The position numbers and the translations under genes are program-made. A stretch of 19,182 bases of DNA from Thiosocius sp965601425 (GTDB lineage Bacteria; Pseudomonadota; Gammaproteobacteria; Chromatiales; Chromatiaceae). This document shows, piece by piece, positions 1 to 7,541 of the stretch. Position 1 is the first letter of the stretch. Each line of letters opens with the position of its first letter. The stretch lies in NCBI GenBank assembly GCA_965601425.1, contig CBFCWF010000057.1:1-19182 (forward strand), read 5' to 3'. The notes below the pieces were generated by a model, which ran no database searches, was not told where the DNA came from, and worked only from the letters and a program-made list of their open reading frames with translations.

Positions 1-1
1 G

Positions 2-1495
2 CTGTTCCGCGAGCGCTTCCCGAAGGACCCTGCGGCGCTGTTTCTGGACGCAGATGATGACCGCCAGCTGGGCTATGCCGAGCTGCCGGAGCGCACTGCC
101 CGTATGCAGGGCCTGCTGCATCAGCTGGGTGTCGATAGGGGCGATCGGGTCGTGGTTCAGGTCGAAAAATCCATCGAAGCCGTGCTGCTCTATCTCGGCT
201 GCCTGCGCGCCGGCGCGGTCTACATCCCGCTGAACACCGCATACACGCCGAACGAGGTCGGCTATTTCCTGCGCGATGCGCAACCGCGACTGTTTGTCTG
301 CACACCGGCCCGGAAGGGGTCGCTCGCCCGGGTCGCGCGTGATGCCGATGTGCCCGCGGTGCTGAGCCTGGGCCGTGCCGGCGACGGCGAGTTGCCCGCG
401 GCGCTGGCACAGGCCCCCGACGAGCCCGAGGTGGTCAATGTGGCCGGCAGCGACCTGGCTGCGATCCTGTACACATCCGGTACCACCGGGCGTTCGAAAG
501 GGGCGATGCTCAGTCATGCGAATCTCGCCTCGAATGCGCAGATACTCCACGGCTACTGGCGTTGGCGGGACACGGACGTCCTGCTGCATGCGCTGCCCAT
601 CTTTCACGTGCACGGTCTGTTCGTCGCGTTGCACTGTGCACTGCTGGGTGGCTCCAGAGTGATATTCATGTCGTGCTTCGATGCCGGGGCTGTCATCGAG
701 AAGCTGCCCGAGGCGACCGTTATGATGGGAGTGCCGACTTTTTACACCCGGCTGCTCGAGCGCGAGAATTTCAGCTCCGAAACCTGTGCCGGTATGCGCC
801 TTTTCGTCTCCGGGTCGGCGCCGCTGCTGGCAGAGACACACCGTGCGTTCGAGGTCCGCACCGGACACCGCATCCTCGAGCGCTATGGCATGACCGAGGC
901 CGGCATGATCACGTCCAACCCCTACGACGGCGAGCGGGTCCCGGGCACCGTTGGGTTTGCGCTGCCAGGTGTCGCCGTCCGCGTCGCGGACGAACACGGC
1001 ATCGAGGTGCCGCGCGGTGAGACCGGGGTTCTCGAGATCACCGGTCCCAATGTTTTTCGGGGCTACTGGCGGATGCCGGAGAAGACGGCCGAAGAGTTTC
1101 GTCCGGACGGCTGGTTCATCACCGGTGACATCGCGGAGATGTCTGGCGACGGGCGCATTTCCATCGTCGGGAGGGCCAAGGACCTGATCATCTCCGGCGG
1201 ATTCAACGTCTATCCGAAAGAGATCGAGTCGCAGATCGACGAGCTGAACGGCGTCAAGGAATCCGCGGTGATCGGCGTACCGCACCCGGACTTCGGAGAG
1301 GGCGTGATCGCGGTCGTCGTACCGGACGGCGGCTCTGTGCTCTCGGAGCAGTCCGTGATCGACGCATTGCGCGACCGAGTGGCGCGATTCAAACAGCCCA
1401 AGCGTGTGTTCATGGTCGATGAACTGCCGCGCAACACGATGGGAAAGGTGCAGAAAAACCTGCTCCGAGATACCTACCGGGAAACCTTTGCGTGA
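2..1495 (+). CDS. matB: Malonyl-CoA synthetase (MatB-like acyl-CoA ligase), 5' end cut by window
   Basis: This is an adenylate-forming enzyme of the ANL superfamily that probably activates malonate (or methylmalonate) with ATP and CoA to the CoA thioester in the cytosol. The frame is open from base 2, giving 497 visible residues; MatB proteins are about 500 long, so only a few N-terminal residues are missing and the internal ATG at 104 is not the start. Visible motifs, counted from the first codon here, are the P-loop YTSGTTGRSKG near residue 157, the hinge GRAKDLIISGG near 390, and the C-terminal PRNTMGK whose lysine (near 482) is the expected adenylation lysine. The C-terminal wording closely resembles characterised MatB proteins. 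Substrate choice between malonate and other short acids is inferred from family resemblance. The gene ends with TGA and is followed by a strong intrinsic terminator, so it is not co-transcribed with prkA. Confidence 0.85.
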   Translation: MFRERFPKDPAALFLDADDDRQLGYAELPERTARMQGLLHQLGVDRGDRVVVQVEKSIEAVLLYLGCLRAGAVYIPLNTAYTPNEVGYFLRDAQPRLFVCTPARKGSLARVARDADVPAVLSLGRAGDGELPAALAQAPDEPEVVNVAGSDLAAILYTSGTTGRSKGAMLSHANLASNAQILHGYWRWRDTDVLLHALPIFHVHGLFVALHCALLGGSRVIFMSCFDAGAVIEKLPEATVMMGVPTFYTRLLERENFSSETCAGMRLFVSGSAPLLAETHRAFEVRTGHRILERYGMTEAGMITSNPYDGERVPGTVGFALPGVAVRVADEHGIEVPRGETGVLEITGPNVFRGYWRMPEKTAEEFRPDGWFITGDIAEMSGDGRISIVGRAKDLIISGGFNVYPKEIESQIDELNGVKESAVIGVPHPDFGEGVIAVVVPDGGSVLSEQSVIDALRDRVARFKQPKRVFMVDELPRNTMGKVQKNLLRDTYRETFA

Positions 1496-1675
1496 ATGCG
1501 GGGGAGGGGGCCGGGGGCGCCGTGCGAGGTCAACCGGCGCTACCCGGCCGAGTAGGTTTGCCTGAGCGGTCTGCGCACGCCGGCGCTCCCGCTGGCCGAT
1601 GTCGTTGGCATCCCGGGTCGTCTCGCGCGACAACCGTGGTTTCCGTCGAAGGATTGGCGGACACGACGGCATAAT

Positions 1676-1698
1676 GTCGGCGCTCGCGCCGACTTTTT
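1676..1698 (+). terminator. Rho-independent terminator after matB
   Basis: GTCGGCGC (1676-1683) and GCGCCGAC (1686-1693) are perfect inverted repeats, folding as a 7-bp stem with a CTCG loop. Five T follow at 1694-1698. It lies 180 bases after the matB stop on the same strand. Stem, loop and T-run form a classic intrinsic terminator. Confidence 0.8.
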
Positions 1699-1781
1699 CG
1701 CCGTCCAGAGGGTTTCCCCGCAGGTGCGGTGCGCCGCCCGCGCCGGCGCTTGCGTCAGTGAATCGACAGTTTGGCGTTTGT

Positions 1782-1879
1782 CTGTCTAAGCTCTAGGCAG
1801 TTGGTGGGTGTTCGACCCGTCGACGCCGACCCCGTGCCGGCGTCAACACAGGGTCGGACACCGAAAGGGCCCACCCAAC
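1782..1879. other. Nested inverted-repeat element (possible structured RNA or leader)
   Basis: A first hairpin pairs CTGTCTA (1782-1788) with TAGGCAG (1794-1800), one pair being G-U, with a 5-base loop. Next, GGTGTTCGACCC (1807-1818) pairs with GGGTCGGACACC (1851-1862) over 12 positions, again with one G-U. Inside it GACGCCG (1822-1828) pairs perfectly with CGGCGTC (1838-1844). An alternative flanking pairing exists between GTTGGTGGG (1800-1808) and CCCACC-C-AAC (1870-1879). There is no T-run after it on either strand, so it is not a simple terminator. It could be a small RNA, a leader element of a longer prkA transcript, or a DNA-level repeat; I do not recognise a known RNA family. Confidence 0.5.
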
Positions 1880-2064
1880 GGCGTCCGGCGCCTGCACCGA
1901 TGTGAAGCGTGAACGGTCACACCACGAGCATTGAGGCGACCGAATTTGCACGGCATCCGACATCTTTCGGCTGTGGCGCGAAGCTGCCGGCCAGCGCTGC
2001 ACATCGAATGGCACCAAATCAGCGCTGTATGGTCTTACTGTCTGAACGCCCTGCCTTCGGTTAT

Positions 2065-2081
2065 TTGGCGCATACATTGCA
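2065..2081 (+). promoter_or_regulatory. Sigma-54 (RpoN) promoter ahead of prkA
   Basis: TTGGCGCATACATTGCA matches the sigma-54 consensus TTGGCACG-N4-TTGCA. The invariant GG (2067-2068) and GC (2079-2080) are separated by exactly 10 bases, and the -12 element TTGCA is perfect. Predicted transcription would start near 2092, about 40 bases before the ATG at 2131. In E. coli the homologous yeaG operon is reported to respond to nitrogen starvation through NtrC and sigma-54, which supports the reading. I could not find a convincing enhancer site upstream. Confidence 0.6.
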
Positions 2082-2130
2082 GGTGTTCCACCTGGGTGAG
2101 TTCGCCGCATTGCTCAACGGGAGATGCAAT

Positions 2131-4050
2131 ATGAGTCTTTTCAACAATTACATCGACCGCTATCGACGGGTCGAAGACGAATACTCGCTGGAAGAATACC
2201 TGGACATCTGTAAAGAAGATCGCATGGCCTATGCGACCGCCTCCGAGCGCATGCTTGCCGCCATCGGCGCGCCGGAGATGGTGGACACCAGGAGCGACCC
2301 CCGGCTGTCCAGGATCTTTTCCAACAAGGTCATCAAGATCTACCCGGCATTCAAGGATTTCTTCGGCATGGAGGACACGATAGAGCAGATCGTCTCCTAT
2401 TTCCGACACGCCGCGCAGGGGCTCGAGGAGCAGAAGCAGATCCTCTACCTGCTCGGGCCCGTGGGCGGCGGCAAGTCTTCGCTGGCCGAGAAGCTCAAGC
2501 ACCTGATGGAGCATGCCCCGTTCTTCGCGATCAAGGACTCGCCGGTCAACGATTCACCGCTGGCGCTGTTTTCCGCAGACGAGGACGGCGACATCCTCGA
2601 GCAGGAGTACGGTATCCCCCGGCGCTACCTGAGCAAGGCATTGTCGCCCTGGGCGGTGAAGCGGCTGCACGAGTACAACGGTGATATCACACAGTTTCGA
2701 GTGATCAAGCGCTGGCCCTCGGTGCTCGGCCAGGTCGGTGTGTCGAAAACCGAACCCGGCGATGAGAACAACCAGGATATCTCCTCGCTGGTTGGCAAGG
2801 TGGATATCCGAAAGCTCGAGAAGTACTCGCAGGACGACCCGGATGCGTACAGTTATTCCGGCGGCCTTTGTCTCGCCAACCAGGGCTTGATGGAATTCGT
2901 CGAGATGTTCAAGGCGCCGATCAAGGTGCTGCACCCGCTGTTGACTGCGACCCAGGAGGGCAACTACAAGGGCACCGAGGGCTTCGGCGCGATCCCGTTC
3001 GATGGTGTCGTGTTGGCGCACAGCAACGAGAGTGAATGGCAGACCTTCCGCAACAACAAGAACAACGAGGCCTTCCTCGACCGGATCAACATCGTCAAGG
3101 TGCCCTATTGCCTGCGCGTGTCCGACGAGGTCAAGATTTACGAAAAACTGCTCCGCAACAGCTCGCTTTCCGAGTCACCCTGCGCGCCCGGCACCCTCGA
3201 GATGCTGGCGAGGTTCTCGGTGCTCACGCGCATCAAGGATCCGGAAAACTCGAGCATTTTCTCCAAGATGCGCATCTACGACGGGGAGAATCTCAAGGAT
3301 ACCGACCCCAAGGCCAAGTCGTACCAGGAGTACCGGGACTATGCCGGCGTCGACGAGGGTATGACGGGGATCTCGACGCGCTTTGCATTCAAGATCCTGT
3401 CCCGCGTGTTCAATTTCGATCACGCCGAGGTTGCGGCCAACCCGGTACACCTGCTGTATGTACTCGAACAGCAGATCGAGCAGGAGCAGTTCCCGCCAGA
3501 GGTGGAACAGCGCTACGTGGCCTTCCTGAAGGAATACCTGGCACCGCGCTACGCCGAGTTCATAGAAAAGGAGCTGCAGACAGCCTACCTGGAGTCCTAC
3601 TCGGAATACGGACAGAACATTTTCGATCGTTATGTCACCTATGCGGACATGTGGATTCAGGATCAGGAGTTTAGAGACCCGGATACCGGCGAGATCCTCG
3701 ACCGCGCGCAGCTCAACGCGGAACTCGAGAAGATCGAGAAGCCGGCCGGTATCGCCAACCCCAAAGACTTCCGGCATGAGGTGGTGAACTTCGTACTGCG
3801 CGCCCGCGCTCAAAACAATGGGAAGAATCCGGCCTGGACCAGCTACGAGAAACTCAGGACCGTGATCGAGAAGCGCATGTTCTCGAGCACCGAGGACCTG
3901 CTGCCGGTGATATCGTTCAATGCCAAGGCCTCGAGCGAGGAGCAGAAGAAACACCAGGAGTTCGTCGATCGTATGGTGGCGAAAGGTTACACGGAAAAGC
4001 AGGTGCGTCTGCTGGCCGAATGGTACCTGCGGGCGAGGAAGGCGTCCTGA
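2131..4050 (+). CDS. prkA: PrkA/YeaG serine protein kinase-type AAA+ protein
   Basis: This cytosolic stress protein has an AAA+ ATPase domain and a C-terminal PrkA domain. Homologues are described as serine protein kinases, and an ATP-dependent protease activity has been suggested for the Bacillus one, so the biochemistry is unsettled. The 639 residues match E. coli YeaG (644) almost end to end, including the family's highly conserved FRNNKNNEAFLDR and SYSEYGQNIFDRY. The Walker A loop GPVGGGKS is at residues 109-116. The frame stays open up to 1909, but I chose the ATG at 2131 because the homology begins there and GGGAG lies 8 bases upstream. It heads a three-gene operon with yeaH (76 bases downstream) and spoVR, and lies behind a sigma-54-type promoter. 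Confidence 0.95.
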   Translation: MSLFNNYIDRYRRVEDEYSLEEYLDICKEDRMAYATASERMLAAIGAPEMVDTRSDPRLSRIFSNKVIKIYPAFKDFFGMEDTIEQIVSYFRHAAQGLEEQKQILYLLGPVGGGKSSLAEKLKHLMEHAPFFAIKDSPVNDSPLALFSADEDGDILEQEYGIPRRYLSKALSPWAVKRLHEYNGDITQFRVIKRWPSVLGQVGVSKTEPGDENNQDISSLVGKVDIRKLEKYSQDDPDAYSYSGGLCLANQGLMEFVEMFKAPIKVLHPLLTATQEGNYKGTEGFGAIPFDGVVLAHSNESEWQTFRNNKNNEAFLDRINIVKVPYCLRVSDEVKIYEKLLRNSSLSESPCAPGTLEMLARFSVLTRIKDPENSSIFSKMRIYDGENLKDTDPKAKSYQEYRDYAGVDEGMTGISTRFAFKILSRVFNFDHAEVAANPVHLLYVLEQQIEQEQFPPEVEQRYVAFLKEYLAPRYAEFIEKELQTAYLESYSEYGQNIFDRYVTYADMWIQDQEFRDPDTGEILDRAQLNAELEKIEKPAGIANPKDFRHEVVNFVLRARAQNNGKNPAWTSYEKLRTVIEKRMFSSTEDLLPVISFNAKASSEEQKKHQEFVDRMVAKGYTEKQVRLLAEWYLRARKAS

Positions 4051-4126
4051 GCGGGCCGATGGCAACCTTTAACCCGGTCTCGGCGGTCCTGTCCTTCGCT
4101 GGCGGTCAACACAGGCGGGCGATGCG

Positions 4127-5392
4127 ATGAGCCAGTTCGTCGACCGTCGCCTCTCGGGAAAAAACCGCAGCGCTGTCAACCGGCAACGCTTCCTCCGGCG
4201 ATTCAAGGGGCAGATCCGGCGGGCGGTGACCGACGCGGTGTCCGGCCGAGGTGTCGCGGATCTCGAACGTGGCGAGAAGATCTCGATCCCGTCGAAAGAT
4301 CTGAACGAGCCGGTGTTTCATCATGGGGCCGGTGGCCGGCGAAACATCGTGCACCCGGGAAACAAGGAGTTCGTCAGTGGCGATCGCGTCGAGCGACCGC
4401 CGCAGGGTGGCGGCCAGGGCCAGGGCAGCGCCTCGCCGGATGGCGAGGGCATGGACGAGTTCGTGTTTGAACTGAGCAAGGAAGAGTTCATGAACTACTT
4501 CTTCGAGGATCTGGCCCTGCCGGAGCTCGTGAAGAAGCAGTTGGCGACCACGCCGGAGGTCAAGCGCGTGCGCGCCGGCTTCGCGAGTCAGGGCAACCCG
4601 GCCAACCTGCACGTGGTGCGCTCCATGAAGCAGGCCATTGGCCGGCGCCTGGCCATGTCTGCGGGGCCCCGCGACTCGCTGCGCAAGGCCGAGGAAAGGC
4701 TCGCGACACTGGAGGCCGAAGGGCGCGGAGACGAGGCCGAGGCGGACGCCTTGCGTGAGGAGATCGTCAGACTGAAGGCACGCGTGGCCGCTGTCCCCTT
4801 TCTCGACACCTGGGACCTGCGCTACGCGAACCGCGTCGATCAGCCGCAGCCAACCAGCCAGGCGGTGATGTTCTGCCTGATGGACGTGTCGGGCTCGATG
4901 GATGAGGAGCGCAAGAACATCGCGAAGCGATTCTTCATGCTGCTCTATCTGTTTCTGACGCGTAGCTACGAGCGTATCGACCTGGTATTCATAAGGCATC
5001 ACACCGTGGCCAAGGAGGTCGATGAAGAGGATTTCTTTACCTCGCGCGAGACCGGTGGCACGGTGGTGTCGAGTGCGCTGGCACTGATGCACGAGATCGT
5101 CAACGAGCGTTATCCCTCCGCGCTGTGGAATATTTATGCGGCGCAGGCCTCCGATGGCGACAACTGGGAGGACGATTCACCGCGCTGCCGCGACCTGTTG
5201 GTCAAGTCTATCCTGCCGCTCGTGCAGTACTACGCCTACGTCGAGATCAAGGCCGAAAACCCGCAGCGCCTGTGGCATGAGTACGAGTACGTGAAGTCGG
5301 TGAATCGGCACTTTGCGATGCAGCGCATCCTCGACGTCGAGGACATCTATCCGGTGTTCCGCAAGCTGTTCAGGAAAAAGGAAACGGAATGA
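4127..5392 (+). CDS. yeaH: YeaH/YhbH family protein (UPF0229) with VWA domain
   Basis: This is the constant partner of PrkA in proteobacteria and sporulating Firmicutes. The 421 residues align with E. coli YeaH throughout. The N-terminus (DRRLSGKNRSAVNRQRFLRR) is basic, followed by a Gly/Gln-rich stretch near residues 85-105, a charged helical segment near 180-222 likely to form a coiled coil, and a C-terminal von Willebrand A domain whose MIDAS motif DVSGS is at 253-257. VWA domains bind a divalent metal and usually mediate protein contacts, so YeaH is probably an adaptor or effector for the PrkA ATPase. This pairing resembles MoxR-VWA couples; that comparison is inference. The stop overlaps the spoVR start as ATGA, implying translational coupling. 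Confidence 0.95.
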   Translation: MSQFVDRRLSGKNRSAVNRQRFLRRFKGQIRRAVTDAVSGRGVADLERGEKISIPSKDLNEPVFHHGAGGRRNIVHPGNKEFVSGDRVERPPQGGGQGQGSASPDGEGMDEFVFELSKEEFMNYFFEDLALPELVKKQLATTPEVKRVRAGFASQGNPANLHVVRSMKQAIGRRLAMSAGPRDSLRKAEERLATLEAEGRGDEAEADALREEIVRLKARVAAVPFLDTWDLRYANRVDQPQPTSQAVMFCLMDVSGSMDEERKNIAKRFFMLLYLFLTRSYERIDLVFIRHHTVAKEVDEEDFFTSRETGGTVVSSALALMHEIVNERYPSALWNIYAAQASDGDNWEDDSPRCRDLLVKSILPLVQYYAYVEIKAENPQRLWHEYEYVKSVNRHFAMQRILDVEDIYPVFRKLFRKKETE

Positions 5393-6903
5393 TCGACGAT
5401 CAAGGCACGGAGTCGCGCCAATACCTCGCCGAGGGCTCGGAGTGGAACTTCGAGCTACTGCATCGCTTCGACACCGAGATCGGCAGGGTCGCGGCCCATT
5501 ACGGACTGGATACCTACCCGAACCAGATCGAGGTGATCACGTCCGAGCAGATGATCGATGCGTATTCCTCGGTCGGGATGCCGGTCGGTTATAATCACTG
5601 GTCGTTCGGCAAGCAGTTCGTGGCCACGCAGAAGGGTTACAAGCGCGGCCAAATGGGGCTGGCCTACGAGATCGTGATCAACTCCAGTCCCTGCATCGCG
5701 TATCTCATGGAAGAGAACACGATGACCATGCAGGCGCTGGTCATTGCCCATGCCAGTTATGGCCACAACTCGTTCTTTAAGGGCAACTACCTTTTCCGCA
5801 CCTGGACCGATGCCGACGGCATCCTCGATTATCTGGTATTCGCCCGAAACTACGTCGCCGAATGCGAGGAACGCTACGGCGAAGAGGCGGTTGAGGAAAT
5901 CCTCGACTCCTGCCATGCGTTGATGAATCATGGCGTCGACCGCTACGTGCGTCCGGCCAAGCTGTCGATGGCGAAGGAAAAGTCCCGCCAGCGGGAGCGC
6001 GCGGATTATCTGCAGTCACAGGTGAACGACCTCTGGCGCACGCTCCCGCCGCGCGAGGAGCGGGAAGAATCTGCCATCGAGCGCCGCTTCCCTGCCGAGC
6101 CGCAGGAAAACCTGCTGTACTTCATCGAGAAGAACGCACCACGCTTGGACGCATGGCAGCGTGAGATCGTGCGCATCGTGCGCAAGATCGCGCAGTATTT
6201 CTACCCTCAGCGGCAGACACAGGTAATGAACGAGGGCTGGGCGACCTTTTGGCACTACACACTGCTCAATCACCTGTACGAAGAGGGAAAGCTGACCGAC
6301 GGCTTCATGATGGAGTTTTTGCAGTCGCACACGAACGTGGTGTACCAGCCGCCGTTCTACGGCCGCGGCTATGGCGGCATCAATCCCTACGCCCTGGGCT
6401 TCACGATGTTCCGGGACATTCGCAGGATCTGCGAGCAGCCCACCGCGGAGGACCGGCACTGGTTCCCTGAGATTGCCGGTTCCGACTGGGTTCAGACCCT
6501 CGATTTCGCGATGCGGAATTTCAAGGATGAGAGCTTCATTGCGCAGTACCTGTCGCCGCGGGTGATCCGGGAAATGAAACTGTTCAACGTGCGCGACGAC
6601 GATTCCGAGGACACGCTGGAGATCACTGCGATCCATGACGAGAGCGGCTACCAGCAGGTCCGGCAGATATTGGCCGAGCAATACAATCTGGGGCACCGCG
6701 AGCCGAACATCCAGGTCTGGAACGTCGATGTCTATGGTGATCGCTCACTCACGCTGAGACACTTCGCGCACAGTCGACGTCCGCTGGGTGAGAGCACGCC
6801 GGAAATGCTGCGCCACATCGCCCGCCTCTGGGGTTACGAGGTGCGCATAGAAAGCGCCGATGAATCCGGTGAGGCCGAACTCGTGGCCGAGTGTCCCGTC
6901 TAA
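5389..6903 (+). CDS. spoVR: SpoVR family protein (YcgB-like)
   Basis: The 504 residues match the SpoVR/YcgB family (about 500). The family was named for a role in Bacillus spore cortex formation, yet it is widespread in non-sporulating proteobacteria, where its biochemical activity is not established. Conserved His/Glu clusters are visible: HASYGHNSFF at 121-130 and MNEGWATFWHY at 280-290. The HxxxxH and ExxxxxxH spacing suggests a metal-binding site, which is inference. Further conserved blocks are NPYALGF and the W-rich N-terminal WNFELLHRF. The start codon overlaps the yeaH stop by four bases, so the protein is probably made in step with YeaH and works in the same process. It ends with TAA, 51 bases from the convergent DUF2058 gene. 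Confidence 0.93.
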   Translation: MIDDQGTESRQYLAEGSEWNFELLHRFDTEIGRVAAHYGLDTYPNQIEVITSEQMIDAYSSVGMPVGYNHWSFGKQFVATQKGYKRGQMGLAYEIVINSSPCIAYLMEENTMTMQALVIAHASYGHNSFFKGNYLFRTWTDADGILDYLVFARNYVAECEERYGEEAVEEILDSCHALMNHGVDRYVRPAKLSMAKEKSRQRERADYLQSQVNDLWRTLPPREEREESAIERRFPAEPQENLLYFIEKNAPRLDAWQREIVRIVRKIAQYFYPQRQTQVMNEGWATFWHYTLLNHLYEEGKLTDGFMMEFLQSHTNVVYQPPFYGRGYGGINPYALGFTMFRDIRRICEQPTAEDRHWFPEIAGSDWVQTLDFAMRNFKDESFIAQYLSPRVIREMKLFNVRDDDSEDTLEITAIHDESGYQQVRQILAEQYNLGHREPNIQVWNVDVYGDRSLTLRHFAHSRRPLGESTPEMLRHIARLWGYEVRIESADESGEAELVAECPV

Positions 6904-6954
6904 CCGATCGTCGTATCGCGATGCCCGCGCGCGGTCTGCGCGTCAAACGGTCCG
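6904..6954. other. Short convergent gap between spoVR and DUF2058
   Basis: Two operons converge on these 51 bases. I see no stem with a T-run on either strand, so transcription probably ends by Rho or reads into the opposite gene. Confidence 0.4.
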
Positions 6955-7500
6955 CTACCAGATCAGGTCGTCCGGCACCTGGAACCTTGCGTAGGGATCG
7001 TTTTCGTCCGGTGCCGCTTCTTCCGGCAGGTCGATCACCAGGCTGGGGTTGCGCTGCCGGATCTTCTCTGCGATCGCCGGCGGCACGAGTTCGAAGATGC
7101 CATTGTCGTTGACGATCATCAGCTTGCCGGCAGCGACGAGCTTGTGGGTCTGCGCCGAGACGTAAATCCGTTTGACCTTTCCCTTGTTCTCGAAATGGAA
7201 AGGCTGGTCGTCTTCGCCTTCACTGCGCGGCAGGCGATGCTGGCGCACCAGCTGCCGGACCTGCGCTGCGACCTCGCGCTGCCGGCGCACCTCATTGCGC
7301 TGTTGCTCCAGTTCGCGGTCCCGCGCGGCCTTCTGCAACTGTTCCGGCGTAGGTTTCGATTTCGGCCTTTCTGCCCTTGCCGCCTTTTTCTTGGGCTTCT
7401 GCTGACGGTGCTTCCTCTGTTTTTCCTTGCGTGCCTCATCGATCCTGTTTTGGTCGATCAGGCCGGCCTTCAGCAGTTGATCCTGCAACGAATTGCCCAT
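6955..7500 (-). CDS. yaiL: DUF2058 family protein (YaiL-like)
   Basis: The 181-residue protein begins MGNSLQDQLLKAGLID, the signature opening of the DUF2058/YaiL family, which is annotated as nucleoprotein or polynucleotide-associated without a proven activity. A long, very basic, lysine/arginine- and glutamine-rich coiled region spans about residues 23-85 and would suit nucleic-acid binding. A compact C-terminal domain follows, with HFENKGKVKRIYVS near 105-118 and LVIDLP near 154. GGGGGG lies 8 bases upstream of the ATG. It sits 41 bases downstream of ubiB on the same strand and may share its transcript. It ends with TAG. Confidence 0.85.
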   Translation of the reverse strand: MGNSLQDQLLKAGLIDQNRIDEARKEKQRKHRQQKPKKKAARAERPKSKPTPEQLQKAARDRELEQQRNEVRRQREVAAQVRQLVRQHRLPRSEGEDDQPFHFENKGKVKRIYVSAQTHKLVAAGKLMIVNDNGIFELVPPAIAEKIRQRNPSLVIDLPEEAAPDENDPYARFQVPDDLIW

Positions 7501-7541
7501 AAGGAACCCCCCTTAACTTTTATACTGCCGCAACGGACCGG

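Larger units (their letters stand above)
1496..2130. other. 635-base intergenic region between matB and prkA
   Basis: I see no convincing gene here. Short open frames on both strands match no family I recognise, and the open frame that extends prkA upstream to 1909 is not coding-like compared with YeaG proteins, which begin at the ATG at 2131. The region holds the matB terminator (1676-1698), a nested inverted repeat (1782-1879) and a sigma-54-type promoter (2065-2081). Bases 1496-1670 and 1880-2060 show nothing I can name. Confidence 0.6.

Noticed and set aside
1781..1820. tRNA-like pieces (a hairpin followed by GTGTTCGACCC)
   Set aside because: No acceptor stem, no cloverleaf and no paired T-arm; the bases are better explained by the nested inverted repeat.
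1909..2130. N-terminal extension of the prkA frame (74 extra codons)
   Set aside because: YeaG/PrkA homology and a good ribosome site begin at 2131, and the sigma-54 promoter would lie inside the extension.
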